This document shows positions 1-6,031 of a stretch of 6,199 bases of DNA, piece after piece. Every line of letters begins with the position of its first letter. Position 1 is the first letter of the stretch. This DNA is from Candidatus Gerdarchaeota archaeon (GTDB lineage Archaea > Asgardarchaeota > Heimdallarchaeia > JABLTI01). Location of the stretch: positions 1-6,199 of the forward strand of contig JAEORJ010000207.1 in assembly GCA_016840945.1 (NCBI GenBank). Reading direction: 5' to 3'. A program made the translations under genes and the position numbers. The notes beneath the pieces were generated by a model that was given only the letters and a program-made list of their open reading frames with translations, was not told where the DNA came from and searched no databases.

Positions 1-105
1 ATGTGGTTAATTCTAGTTCTAAGGCACATTCCTGAATTCAAACGTATAAAACATGGTGATGCTCAAGCTTGGAAAAGTTTGAAAACATCAGAAATGCTAA
101 AGTAA
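1..105 (+). CDS. C-terminal fragment of a membrane protein, possibly PlsY-like glycerol-3-phosphate acyltransferase (partial)
   Basis: The frame is open from base 1 and ends with TAA at 103-105, giving 34 residues. The first codon happens to be ATG, but no upstream sequence is visible, so I treat it as the 3' end of a longer gene. The peptide starts hydrophobic (WLILVL), then reads RHIPEFKRIKHGDAQAW and ends in a short Lys-rich tail. This resembles the end of bacterial PlsY (acylphosphate:glycerol-3-phosphate acyltransferase), where the last membrane helix is followed by RH, then four to six residues, R, and a G/E-rich turn. The PlsY call rests on this short match only; another polytopic membrane protein is possible. 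The gene is followed by a hairpin and T-run that could end its transcript. Confidence 0.4.
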   Translation: MWLILVLRHIPEFKRIKHGDAQAWKSLKTSEMLK

Positions 106-129
106 TCCTATAGATAATAAATAGCTTAT

Positions 130-156
130 GGAAGAGCACTCCCTGCTCTTTCTTTT
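130..156 (+). terminator. Hairpin plus T-run, terminator-like
   Basis: Bases 130-138 pair with 144-152 (core AAGAGCA/TGCTCTT, one G-T wobble at 131/151, closed by G130-C152) around the 5-base loop CTCCC. TTTT follows at 153-156. It lies 25 bases after the stop of the left-edge gene and before the DUF4234-like gene. The shape matches an intrinsic terminator. Archaeal termination depends mainly on the T-run, so the stem may be supportive, or it may be a leader structure of the downstream transcript. Confidence 0.5.
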
Positions 157-173
157 ATCATAATTTAATATAT

Positions 174-177
174 GGAG
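174..177 (+). promoter_or_regulatory. Ribosome binding site GGAG that favours the ATG at 187
   Basis: GGAG at 174-177 sits 9 bases before the ATG at 187. The two earlier in-frame ATGs (172 and 178) overlap or touch this motif, and I see no comparable Shine-Dalgarno site upstream of them. The ATG at 187 is therefore the best start for the small membrane protein gene. Confidence 0.5.
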
Positions 178-186
178 ATGCTAGTA

Positions 187-618
187 ATGCCAAAACACCT
201 TAAAAGTGGAACAACAAGAAGATATGGTCGTGTATTGTTTCTTACAGCAATTACTTTTGGAATATACTATCTCTTTTATCAATGGTGGTTGTTTAAGGAT
301 CTAGAGGATCATTACAAGAAAGTTTTCAAAACAGAATCTCAATCATATCCAACATTAAATAATCCTGCAACCATGTTCATTTTCGTAATTATTTTACCAT
401 TATATGCTATTTATGTCAAATACAATTTATTACACGAACACGTAGCAACCTCTAAAGTAATTTCACAACCAAATTGCATTGAAGCCTTTAAAGCAGTAAT
501 CTTCTTTTTATTATTCGGTTTTACCACACTCGGTATTCTTCCTTTAATATTAGAACAAAAATGGCAGAAAGCATTTAACGAACATATATTAGCTCATGAA
601 TCAAAGAAGACTAGTTAG
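187..618 (+). CDS. Small DUF4234-like integral membrane protein
   Basis: Encodes 143 residues from the ATG at 187; in-frame ATGs at 172 and 178 would add five or three residues. A basic N-terminus (KSGTTRRYGR) leads into a first membrane segment at about 16-35. A second lies at about 62-78 and a third at about 101-121. The motif LTAITFGIYYLFYQWWLFKD and the later GFTTLGILP...QKWQKAFNEH resemble DUF4234-type membrane proteins, in which a T-x-G-I-Y helix is followed by an aromatic/charged stretch and a second helix ends in Q-x-x-x-N. No catalytic motif is visible and the function is unknown. The stop is 26 bases before the preferred ftr start on the same strand, so the genes are probably co-transcribed. 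That alone does not show a role in C1 metabolism. Confidence 0.75.
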   Translation: MPKHLKSGTTRRYGRVLFLTAITFGIYYLFYQWWLFKDLEDHYKKVFKTESQSYPTLNNPATMFIFVIILPLYAIYVKYNLLHEHVATSKVISQPNCIEAFKAVIFFLLFGFTTLGILPLILEQKWQKAFNEHILAHESKKTS

Positions 619-633
619 AATTAAGATATTATT

Positions 634-640
634 GGTTGAT
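634..640 (+). promoter_or_regulatory. Weak ribosome binding site (GGTTGAT) favouring ATG 645 of ftr
   Basis: GGTTGAT at 634-640 is a one-base-bulged version of GGTGAT and ends 4 bases before the ATG at 645. The alternative TTG start at 636 lies inside this motif. The site therefore argues for the ATG. Confidence 0.4.
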
Positions 641-644
641 TATT

Positions 645-1532
645 ATGGTGTATGGAAAAATAATTGATACATTTTCTGAATGTTTCAACATGTGGCATTC
701 AAGAATTCTAATTACAGCAATAGACGAAGAAATGGCTTTAATTGCTGCAAATAGTACAGTAGGTTTTGCTACTAGCATTATAATGTGCACAGCTGAAGCT
801 GGCATAGAGCAAATAGTTGATAAAGAAAAGACTCCTGATGGGAGGCCTGGAGTTATCATTCAAATATGGACCCGTAGCAGTAAAAAAATGAAAGATGAAT
901 TATTGGCAAGATTATCTCAGTGTGCAATGACAGCTCCCACAACAAGAATTTTTAATCAACTTACCGAGGGAGAAAAAAGTGAACCAATAGGGAAACTAAT
1001 TTCTTATTTTGGTGATGGTCATCAAAAAAAGATTACAAGATATCAGAGAGAGTTATGGTCTATCCCAGTTATGGATGGCGATTTTATAATTGAGGAAACT
1101 TTTCAAATGAAGAAAGGCGTTGCTGGTGGAGTTATAATTTTAATAGGAACTGATGAAAAAGTCACACTAGAAATTGCTAGAAAAGCAATAATTAAACTTA
1201 GAAGTTCAAATGTAAAAGCAATAACATCTTTTCCAGCAGGTATTTGTCGTGCAGGATCAAAAATAGGTTCCAAATATTCCTTCCTAAACGAATCAACTAA
1301 TCATAGATTTTGCCCTACCTTAAAAGATAAAATAGCTGATAGTGAAATACCCGATGAGAGTTCCTGTGCTTATGAGATTGTTATTAATGCTTCTGATGAA
1401 CAAGAATTAAAACAAGCAATGAGTACTATTATTTCATCAGTGATTGATGAACCAAATGTACTCAAAATAACCAGTTCAAATTATGATGGAAAATTAGGTA
1501 GCATCCAAATACCATTGAGCGATTTGTATTAA
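645..1532 (+). CDS. ftr: Formylmethanofuran:tetrahydromethanopterin N-formyltransferase
   Basis: Transfers the formyl group from formylmethanofuran to H4MPT, giving N5-formyl-H4MPT, in the cytoplasm. This is the second step of the archaeal methyl branch and is reversible. The 295 residues from ATG 645 match the usual length of about 297 and align end to end with the Methanopyrus kandleri enzyme as I recall it. Shared blocks include IIDTF near the start, GFATSIIMCTAEAGIE (40-55), TPDGRPGVIIQIWT (63-76), FGDG (122-125), MDGDF (143-147), FPAGICRAGSKIGS (196-209), ESTNHRFCPTLKD (216-228) and NYDGKLGSIQI near the end. A TTG start at 636 would add three residues (MII), but the family N-terminus and the weak ribosome site favour 645. 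The mch gene for the next step starts 17 bases after the stop. The frame is intact and there are no odd substitutions in the recognised blocks. Confidence 0.96.
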   Translation: MVYGKIIDTFSECFNMWHSRILITAIDEEMALIAANSTVGFATSIIMCTAEAGIEQIVDKEKTPDGRPGVIIQIWTRSSKKMKDELLARLSQCAMTAPTTRIFNQLTEGEKSEPIGKLISYFGDGHQKKITRYQRELWSIPVMDGDFIIEETFQMKKGVAGGVIILIGTDEKVTLEIARKAIIKLRSSNVKAITSFPAGICRAGSKIGSKYSFLNESTNHRFCPTLKDKIADSEIPDESSCAYEIVINASDEQELKQAMSTIISSVIDEPNVLKITSSNYDGKLGSIQIPLSDLY

Positions 1533-1549
1533 TATTCGAGGTCAACAAT

Positions 1550-2533
1550 ATGGCAGAGGATAATGAAGAGATAGTAGAATATTCAATGAATTATGCTGCA
1601 GTTGAATTAATAGATGAGATGACGGAAATGCTGGAGTTAATCAAAGGATCCTTTTTTGAAACAGAATCAACCTCAGAAATTATGGATTTGGGTTGCAAAG
1701 TGGAAGGTGGTTTTTTAGCTGGTGAATATTTAACTCAAATTTGTATGGGTGGATTAGCTGAGGTTTCCATTAAATTAAATTCTTTCAATGATAAAATAAC
1801 TATGCCTGTAATCACAGTAACAACTGATTGTCCTGTTAAAGCAACAATGGGTTCTCAATATGCTGGTTGGGCCATAGATAAAGGTGGTTATACTGCTATG
1901 GCTAGTGGCCCTGCCCGCATTTTAGCCAAAAAACCAAGTGAATTATATGATAAATTAAACTTAGCTGAAGAGCATGACCAAGCAGTTGTAGTTCTTGAAG
2001 CTAACAAATACCCCCCTGATGGTATTATCAGGTATATGGCTAAAAAGTGTAATGTGGAATTATCAGAATTCATCGTAGTAATAGCTCCTACTGCAAGCGT
2101 TGCTGGTGCTACTCAAATATCAGGACGTTCAATTGAAACGGCTCTTCATAAATTATATGATTTGGGAATGGACATTACAACTATAATTTCAGCAATTGGT
2201 TCTGCACCGATAGCTCCGGTAAAATTAAATGAAAATGAGTTAATGCTTGGAAGAACAAATGATATGCTAATTTATGGTTCAGATGTTTATTTACAAGTAA
2301 AATATCCTGATGATTCTGAGCTGAAAAGTTTTCTAGAACAAGCTATTTCTGAAAAATCAACTTGTTATGGTAAATTATTTTACGATATTGTAAAAGAAGT
2401 AAATGGCGATTTCTATAAAATTGATTCAAGTATTTTTGCTCCTGCAAAATTAACTGTTAATAACTTGAGCACTGGGAAAACTCATTCATATGGTAGAATA
2501 AATGTTGATATGCTACAAAAGAGTATTTTGTGA
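1550..2533 (+). CDS. mch: Methenyltetrahydromethanopterin cyclohydrolase
   Basis: Interconverts N5-formyl-H4MPT and N5,N10-methenyl-H4MPT plus water, directly after Ftr in the pathway. The 327 residues are slightly longer than the usual 315-320, with about ten extra acidic residues at the N-terminus (MAEDNEEIVE). Family blocks are present: GCKVEGGFLAGEYLTQICMGGLAEV (48-72), TVTTDCP (89-95), QYAGWAI (103-109), MASGPARIL (117-125), IAPTASVAGATQISGRSIET (178-197), SAPIAPV (218-224), LGRTNDMLIYG (233-243) and VNNLSTGKTHSYGRINVDML (303-322). R193 and E196 in GRSIET match the Arg/Glu pair described as catalytic in Archaeoglobus Mch. The start is supported by GAGGT at 1538-1542, 7 bases upstream of the ATG. 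The 17-base gap after ftr indicates co-transcription. Confidence 0.96.
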   Translation: MAEDNEEIVEYSMNYAAVELIDEMTEMLELIKGSFFETESTSEIMDLGCKVEGGFLAGEYLTQICMGGLAEVSIKLNSFNDKITMPVITVTTDCPVKATMGSQYAGWAIDKGGYTAMASGPARILAKKPSELYDKLNLAEEHDQAVVVLEANKYPPDGIIRYMAKKCNVELSEFIVVIAPTASVAGATQISGRSIETALHKLYDLGMDITTIISAIGSAPIAPVKLNENELMLGRTNDMLIYGSDVYLQVKYPDDSELKSFLEQAISEKSTCYGKLFYDIVKEVNGDFYKIDSSIFAPAKLTVNNLSTGKTHSYGRINVDMLQKSIL

Positions 2534-2562
2534 TTCTTATTAATGCATATTTACCTAACAAA

Positions 2563-2570
2563 TTTAAGTA
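2563..2570 (+). promoter_or_regulatory. Possible TATA box upstream of the epimerase gene
   Basis: TTTAAGTA preceded by the A-rich CTAACAAA (BRE-like) lies in the 97-base gap between mch and the epimerase gene. Initiation about 25 bases downstream would give a leader of roughly 35-40 bases carrying the GGTGGT ribosome site. In this AT-rich DNA such matches occur by chance, so this is only a candidate. The rest of the gap holds nothing I recognise. Confidence 0.22.
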
Positions 2571-2630
2571 AAGAAGATGTGCTTAATAGTTAACTTTGTA
2601 ATGATTAAATGAGATTATTGGTGGTAATAC

Positions 2631-4052
2631 ATGGAACCTTTTACGCAGCCTGAACCGGATTTTATCCCAGCAAAAGTAAATGAAAAAGAGATTCGAAAAA
2701 CGTTTGCTGAATTTGATAAAAAAAAGTGGGTTTTAATGGTAGCTATTGGTACAAAACCAGACTTCTATAAACAAGCTCCTCTAATTTATTGGGCCAAGAA
2801 AAAAGGCATTCCAGTCATTGTAGCTACGACAGGCCAACATTATGATGATTTACTTGGATATGGTATACAAGAATTTAAGATGAATCCCGTAATAGACCTA
2901 CAAATAAAAGGTGACTTATATCAAAAATCTGTTGAGATATTTTATAAAATTGGGGCAATTGGCAAATGGTTACGAAAAGAATATCCTGAAAGGGTTGTAT
3001 TACCAATTCCTCATGGAGATACTTTAACAGCTGCAATTGTTTCAGCATCTTGGTTTTTAGCTACGCGTTCAGGTGTTGGTCAAAATGAAGCAGGTATTAG
3101 AGGTATGAATCCTATCTCATTTAGAGATTATAATTTGTTTACAACAACTATTCCTGATGTAAAGGAGTTTATCCACAAACAATGGTATGGTGATTGGGAG
3201 TTAAATAGAGCTGAACCCTGGCCAGAACAATGGGATACCTTCGTATCTGGTGCAGGCGCCTCATATCTTTTCGCTCCAAGTCATACTGCACAAGAAAATC
3301 TTATTCGTGAAGGTTATCCTAAACAATCAATAAGAAATGTTGGGAATTCAGTTGTTGATGCAATCGAGTTAGTGCCCAAACCAGAAACATCTGCTTTTGA
3401 TGATTTTCCAGCATTGGAAAAATACGATGACTGGATAAGGGTTGATGTTCATAGAAGAGGTAATTTAACTGAAAAACGATTCAAAGCTATAGTAGCAGGA
3501 GTATTAGAATTAGTAAAACAAGGTGTTCCAATTACTTGGTGTGAATTAACAGCGACAAAACGGGCCCTTGAATTTTTTAATTTACGTAAAAAAGTTGTTC
3601 AGGCAGATGAAAAGTATGATAACTTTGTTTTCACACCATTGTGGCGGGAATATGGCCAAGTAATAGAATTTTGGAAAAGTGGAAAATGTTTCGCTGAATT
3701 GACAGATTCGGGAAGCATACAAGAAGAACTTAATGAAATACAAAAAGTTCTCTGTTTAACACTACGATTTAATACCGATCGCCCAGAATCGGTTTTTGAT
3801 GCAAAATCAAATGTTTTAGTACCACCAGCTAACTCTGAAAACATTGTTAAGATAATTAATTTCATAAAAGCTGATTCTGAAATAATCAAAACAATGAGAT
3901 CCGCTAAGAAAATCTATGGTGAAAAAGTGGGAGAAAAAATCATGGATTGGTTACTGGAAGAAATGGAGAAGAAAGTAAAACCTTTTACTTGGGCTCATGA
4001 ACGAATCTATGGGCAAGACCCACATGATGTTGAAACTGTTGATTTTATGTAG
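2631..4052 (+). CDS. Extended non-hydrolysing UDP-GlcNAc 2-epimerase family protein (WecB-like)
   Basis: Predicted to interconvert UDP-GlcNAc and UDP-ManNAc (or a related UDP-sugar) for surface polysaccharide or N-glycan precursors. At 473 residues it is about 100 longer than typical WecB (about 375), but the GT-B fold motifs are in order. These are VAIGTKPDFYKQAPL (38-51), TTGQHYD (66-72), PHGDTLT (127-133), GQNEAGIRG (150-158), PWPEQW (196-201), LFAPSHTAQENL (213-224), NVGNSVVDAI (236-245), VDVHRRGN (271-278), LTDSGSIQEE (357-366) and DRPES (383-387). By alignment to E. coli WecB, D130, E153, E199 and H274 match catalytic D95, E117, E131 and H213; K47 matches K15, and S360/E366 match S290/E296. 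R10 becomes K42. The added length is an N-terminal segment of about 30 residues, an insertion of about 30 between EAGIRG and PWPE, and a C-terminal tail (about 447-473). GGTGGT at 2620-2625 supports the start. The substrate may differ from the standard one. Confidence 0.85.
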   Translation: MEPFTQPEPDFIPAKVNEKEIRKTFAEFDKKKWVLMVAIGTKPDFYKQAPLIYWAKKKGIPVIVATTGQHYDDLLGYGIQEFKMNPVIDLQIKGDLYQKSVEIFYKIGAIGKWLRKEYPERVVLPIPHGDTLTAAIVSASWFLATRSGVGQNEAGIRGMNPISFRDYNLFTTTIPDVKEFIHKQWYGDWELNRAEPWPEQWDTFVSGAGASYLFAPSHTAQENLIREGYPKQSIRNVGNSVVDAIELVPKPETSAFDDFPALEKYDDWIRVDVHRRGNLTEKRFKAIVAGVLELVKQGVPITWCELTATKRALEFFNLRKKVVQADEKYDNFVFTPLWREYGQVIEFWKSGKCFAELTDSGSIQEELNEIQKVLCLTLRFNTDRPESVFDAKSNVLVPPANSENIVKIINFIKADSEIIKTMRSAKKIYGEKVGEKIMDWLLEEMEKKVKPFTWAHERIYGQDPHDVETVDFM

Positions 4053-4068
4053 TATAGTCAACAATTTC

Positions 4069-5958
4069 TTATTCTTTATCTAAACTGGAAGGCACATAAT
4101 AGAATTCACCAATATCTCTCTGAGTTCTATCTAATCGTGAATTCTTTTTATTAACTCTCGGTCTTCCACTCACCTTATCGCGTCTAAAGGTTATATCAAC
4201 TGTTTTTAGAAATCTATTCATACCGGCTCGCAAATCAGTTGGTGTTTTAGCTTTACCACTTATTCCTGGATCACCTTCAAAAACCATTAAACTATCGCTA
4301 AGATAATCAATAAACATTAAATCGTGATCTATAATGAATGCTGCTTTTGCTTTTGATCGTACGATTTTTTGAATGACTTTTGCTACTACTAGTCTCATTT
4401 CTGAGTCTAGATATGCGCTTGGTTCGTCTAAAAGATACATATCACAATTTTGAGCTAATGTTCCTGCTATAGCAATCTTTTGTAATTCTCCACCACTTAA
4501 ATCGCTCATATTTCTTACTAATAAATCTTCAATATTTAATGGTTTAATAATTTCAGCTCTTGTCCATGGATCTGAAAGTAAATGTTTGTTAATCGAATAA
4601 AGAAATTCCTCTACTGAACCATTAAAATTAACACTAATATACTGAGGTTTGTGAGCAATTCTAATACCTATTTTAGTCGGTTTTTCTTTTTCTTCCCCTT
4701 CTTCTTCCTTCTTTTCTGGTTTCTCAGCTTTGTCTTTTATTAACTCACCATCAAGAATCACCTCTCCCGTTGTTGGAGGTTCATCACCAGCTAATATTTT
4801 AGCAAAAGTAGTTTTACCAATACCATTTGGTCCAATGATACCAATTACTTCTGAGTGATGAATTATTCCTGGGCTAGCAGAGAATTTAAACCCATTAAAA
4901 TCCTTTGTAAATTGGCCATAGCGTAAAGTTACTCTATGACTGCTATCACTATCTGAAGGGGTTGGTACACGACTAAAAGTAATAGGATAATTTCGGAAAC
5001 GCATGTTTTCATCTGGAATATATCCATCAAGGAAAACATTGATCCCATCTCGTACGCCTTTGGGATGTGTGACGATACCATATCCACCAGGTGAACCATA
5101 ATACATGCTTATTTGATCACTCATCGCATCACAAACAGCAAGGTCGTGTTCAACATTTACTACATATTTATTACCAGCAACTAATGTTCTAATGGCAGCA
5201 GAAGCATTCATTCTTTCTTTCACATCAAGAAAGCTTGAGGGCTCATCAAATAGATACACATCAGCATCTTTGACTATAGTAGCTGCTATGGCCGTTCTTT
5301 GTAATTCTCCACCGCTTAAAACACTAAGCTCTCTTTCCCAAAACTTCTCTAAATTAAGTAAACTTTTTACCTCATCTGATTTTCCTGTATCATCAACTTT
5401 TGCAATTAAATCCTTTACAATACCTTTGGTTATCTGTGGTAAAGCGCTAATCTCTTGTGGTTTAGATGCGACTTTTAGATTGCCATTTTGCATTGCTTCA
5501 AAATAGTTTTGTAACTCTGATCCTCTAAAATATTCAATTATTTCATCCCATTCTGGCGGATCATCCCAATGACCTAAATTAGGAGTTAGTTGACCTGCAA
5601 GGATTTTCATAGAGGTGGATTTTCCTGCACCATTTTGACCAATAAGCCCTAAAACTTGTCCTGGTTTTGGTTTTGGGAAACGATATAATTTGAACCCGTT
5701 TTTACTATATCGATGCACTAAATCTGTCTCTAATTCATCAGGTAAATTAATTATTTGAATTGCATGTCTAGGACATTTTTTAGTACAAATTCCGCATCCT
5801 GTACATAGTAATTCGATAATTTCAGCTTTACCTGTGGTTTCATTTAAATAAACACAAGGTTCATCTGAAGTCCTATTTACTGGGCAGAATTTCATACATT
5901 CAAGAGCACACTTTTTCTTGTTGCATTTTGCTCTTTCTACTATTGCAATACGGGTCAT
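4069..5958 (-). CDS. ABCE1/Rli1 ribosome recycling ATPase (RNase L inhibitor homologue)
   Basis: Soluble twin-ATPase that splits ribosomes into subunits after termination or rescue, working with aRF1 or Pelota and then bound to the small subunit; despite the ABC fold it is not a transporter. The Fe-S domain (1-73) has nine cysteines (12, 17, 21, 25, 35, 52, 55, 58, 62), eight expected to hold two [4Fe-4S] clusters. NBD1 has Walker A GQNGAGKST (107-115), the helix-loop-helix region with FRGSELQNYF (144-153), signature LSGGELQ (214-220), Walker B DVYLFDEPSS (233-242) and H-loop VEHD (269-272). NBD2 has GPNGIGKTT (376-384), LSGGELQ (487-493), DMYLLDEPSA (506-515) and IDHD (543-546). The C-terminus carries the family segment ITFRRD...GRPRVNK. 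All ATPase residues are intact. At 629 residues it is somewhat longer than usual (about 590-605), largely through a Lys/Glu-rich insertion at about 408-428 in NBD2. GTGATG (5963-5968, minus strand) 4 bases before the ATG confirms the start. Confidence 0.97.
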   Translation of the reverse strand: MTRIAIVERAKCNKKKCALECMKFCPVNRTSDEPCVYLNETTGKAEIIELLCTGCGICTKKCPRHAIQIINLPDELETDLVHRYSKNGFKLYRFPKPKPGQVLGLIGQNGAGKSTSMKILAGQLTPNLGHWDDPPEWDEIIEYFRGSELQNYFEAMQNGNLKVASKPQEISALPQITKGIVKDLIAKVDDTGKSDEVKSLLNLEKFWERELSVLSGGELQRTAIAATIVKDADVYLFDEPSSFLDVKERMNASAAIRTLVAGNKYVVNVEHDLAVCDAMSDQISMYYGSPGGYGIVTHPKGVRDGINVFLDGYIPDENMRFRNYPITFSRVPTPSDSDSSHRVTLRYGQFTKDFNGFKFSASPGIIHHSEVIGIIGPNGIGKTTFAKILAGDEPPTTGEVILDGELIKDKAEKPEKKEEEGEEKEKPTKIGIRIAHKPQYISVNFNGSVEEFLYSINKHLLSDPWTRAEIIKPLNIEDLLVRNMSDLSGGELQKIAIAGTLAQNCDMYLLDEPSAYLDSEMRLVVAKVIQKIVRSKAKAAFIIDHDLMFIDYLSDSLMVFEGDPGISGKAKTPTDLRAGMNRFLKTVDITFRRDKVSGRPRVNKKNSRLDRTQRDIGEFYYVPSSLDKE

Positions 5959-5993
5959 TTTTCATCACATTTTAGGTGTTGTATTAAAAAATC

Positions 5994-6006
5994 ATTTAAA
6001 ATAATA
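5994..6006 (-). promoter_or_regulatory. Candidate archaeal TATA element for ABCE1
   Basis: On the minus strand this reads TATTATTTTAAAT, centred about 40 bases before the ABCE1 start codon. Transcription starting about 25-27 bases downstream would give a leader of roughly 10-15 bases that just contains the GTGATG ribosome site. That geometry is typical of archaea. The DNA is AT-rich, so chance similarity is possible, and read-through from the gene ending at 6032 cannot be excluded. Confidence 0.33.
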
Positions 6007-6031
6007 TAATAGGCATTTTTTGTGAGGTATA

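Noticed and set aside
114..123. AT-rich ATAATAAATA as a promoter for the DUF4234-ftr-mch run
   Set aside because: A TATA box here would place initiation inside the hairpin at about 140-148. The match is weak in AT-rich DNA, so I did not annotate it.
636..644. TTG start for ftr, three codons upstream of the ATG
   Set aside because: It overlaps the likely ribosome binding site, and the family N-terminus aligns from the ATG at 645.
629..859. Minus-strand open frame of 76 codons opposite the start of ftr
   Set aside because: It lies antisense to well-conserved Ftr coding sequence, has no recognisable domain and no supported ribosome site. It is best read as a shadow frame.
1888..2073. Minus-strand open frame of 61 codons inside mch
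   Set aside because: It is fully antisense to conserved Mch motifs and resembles no family.
3599..3889. Minus-strand open frame of 96 codons inside the epimerase gene
   Set aside because: It is antisense to the LTDSGSIQEE and DRPE motif region, and its composition reflects the opposite strand's codons.
5192..5506. Plus-strand open frame of 104 codons inside ABCE1
   Set aside because: It is antisense to the NBD1 signature and Walker B region, with Ser/Leu-rich shadow composition and no domain.
4069..5958. ABC transporter ATPase with a fused ferredoxin as an electron-transfer protein
   Set aside because: The domain order (Fe-S, NBD1 with helix-loop-helix, NBD2, GRPRVNK tail) is specific to ABCE1. 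No membrane partner gene is nearby.
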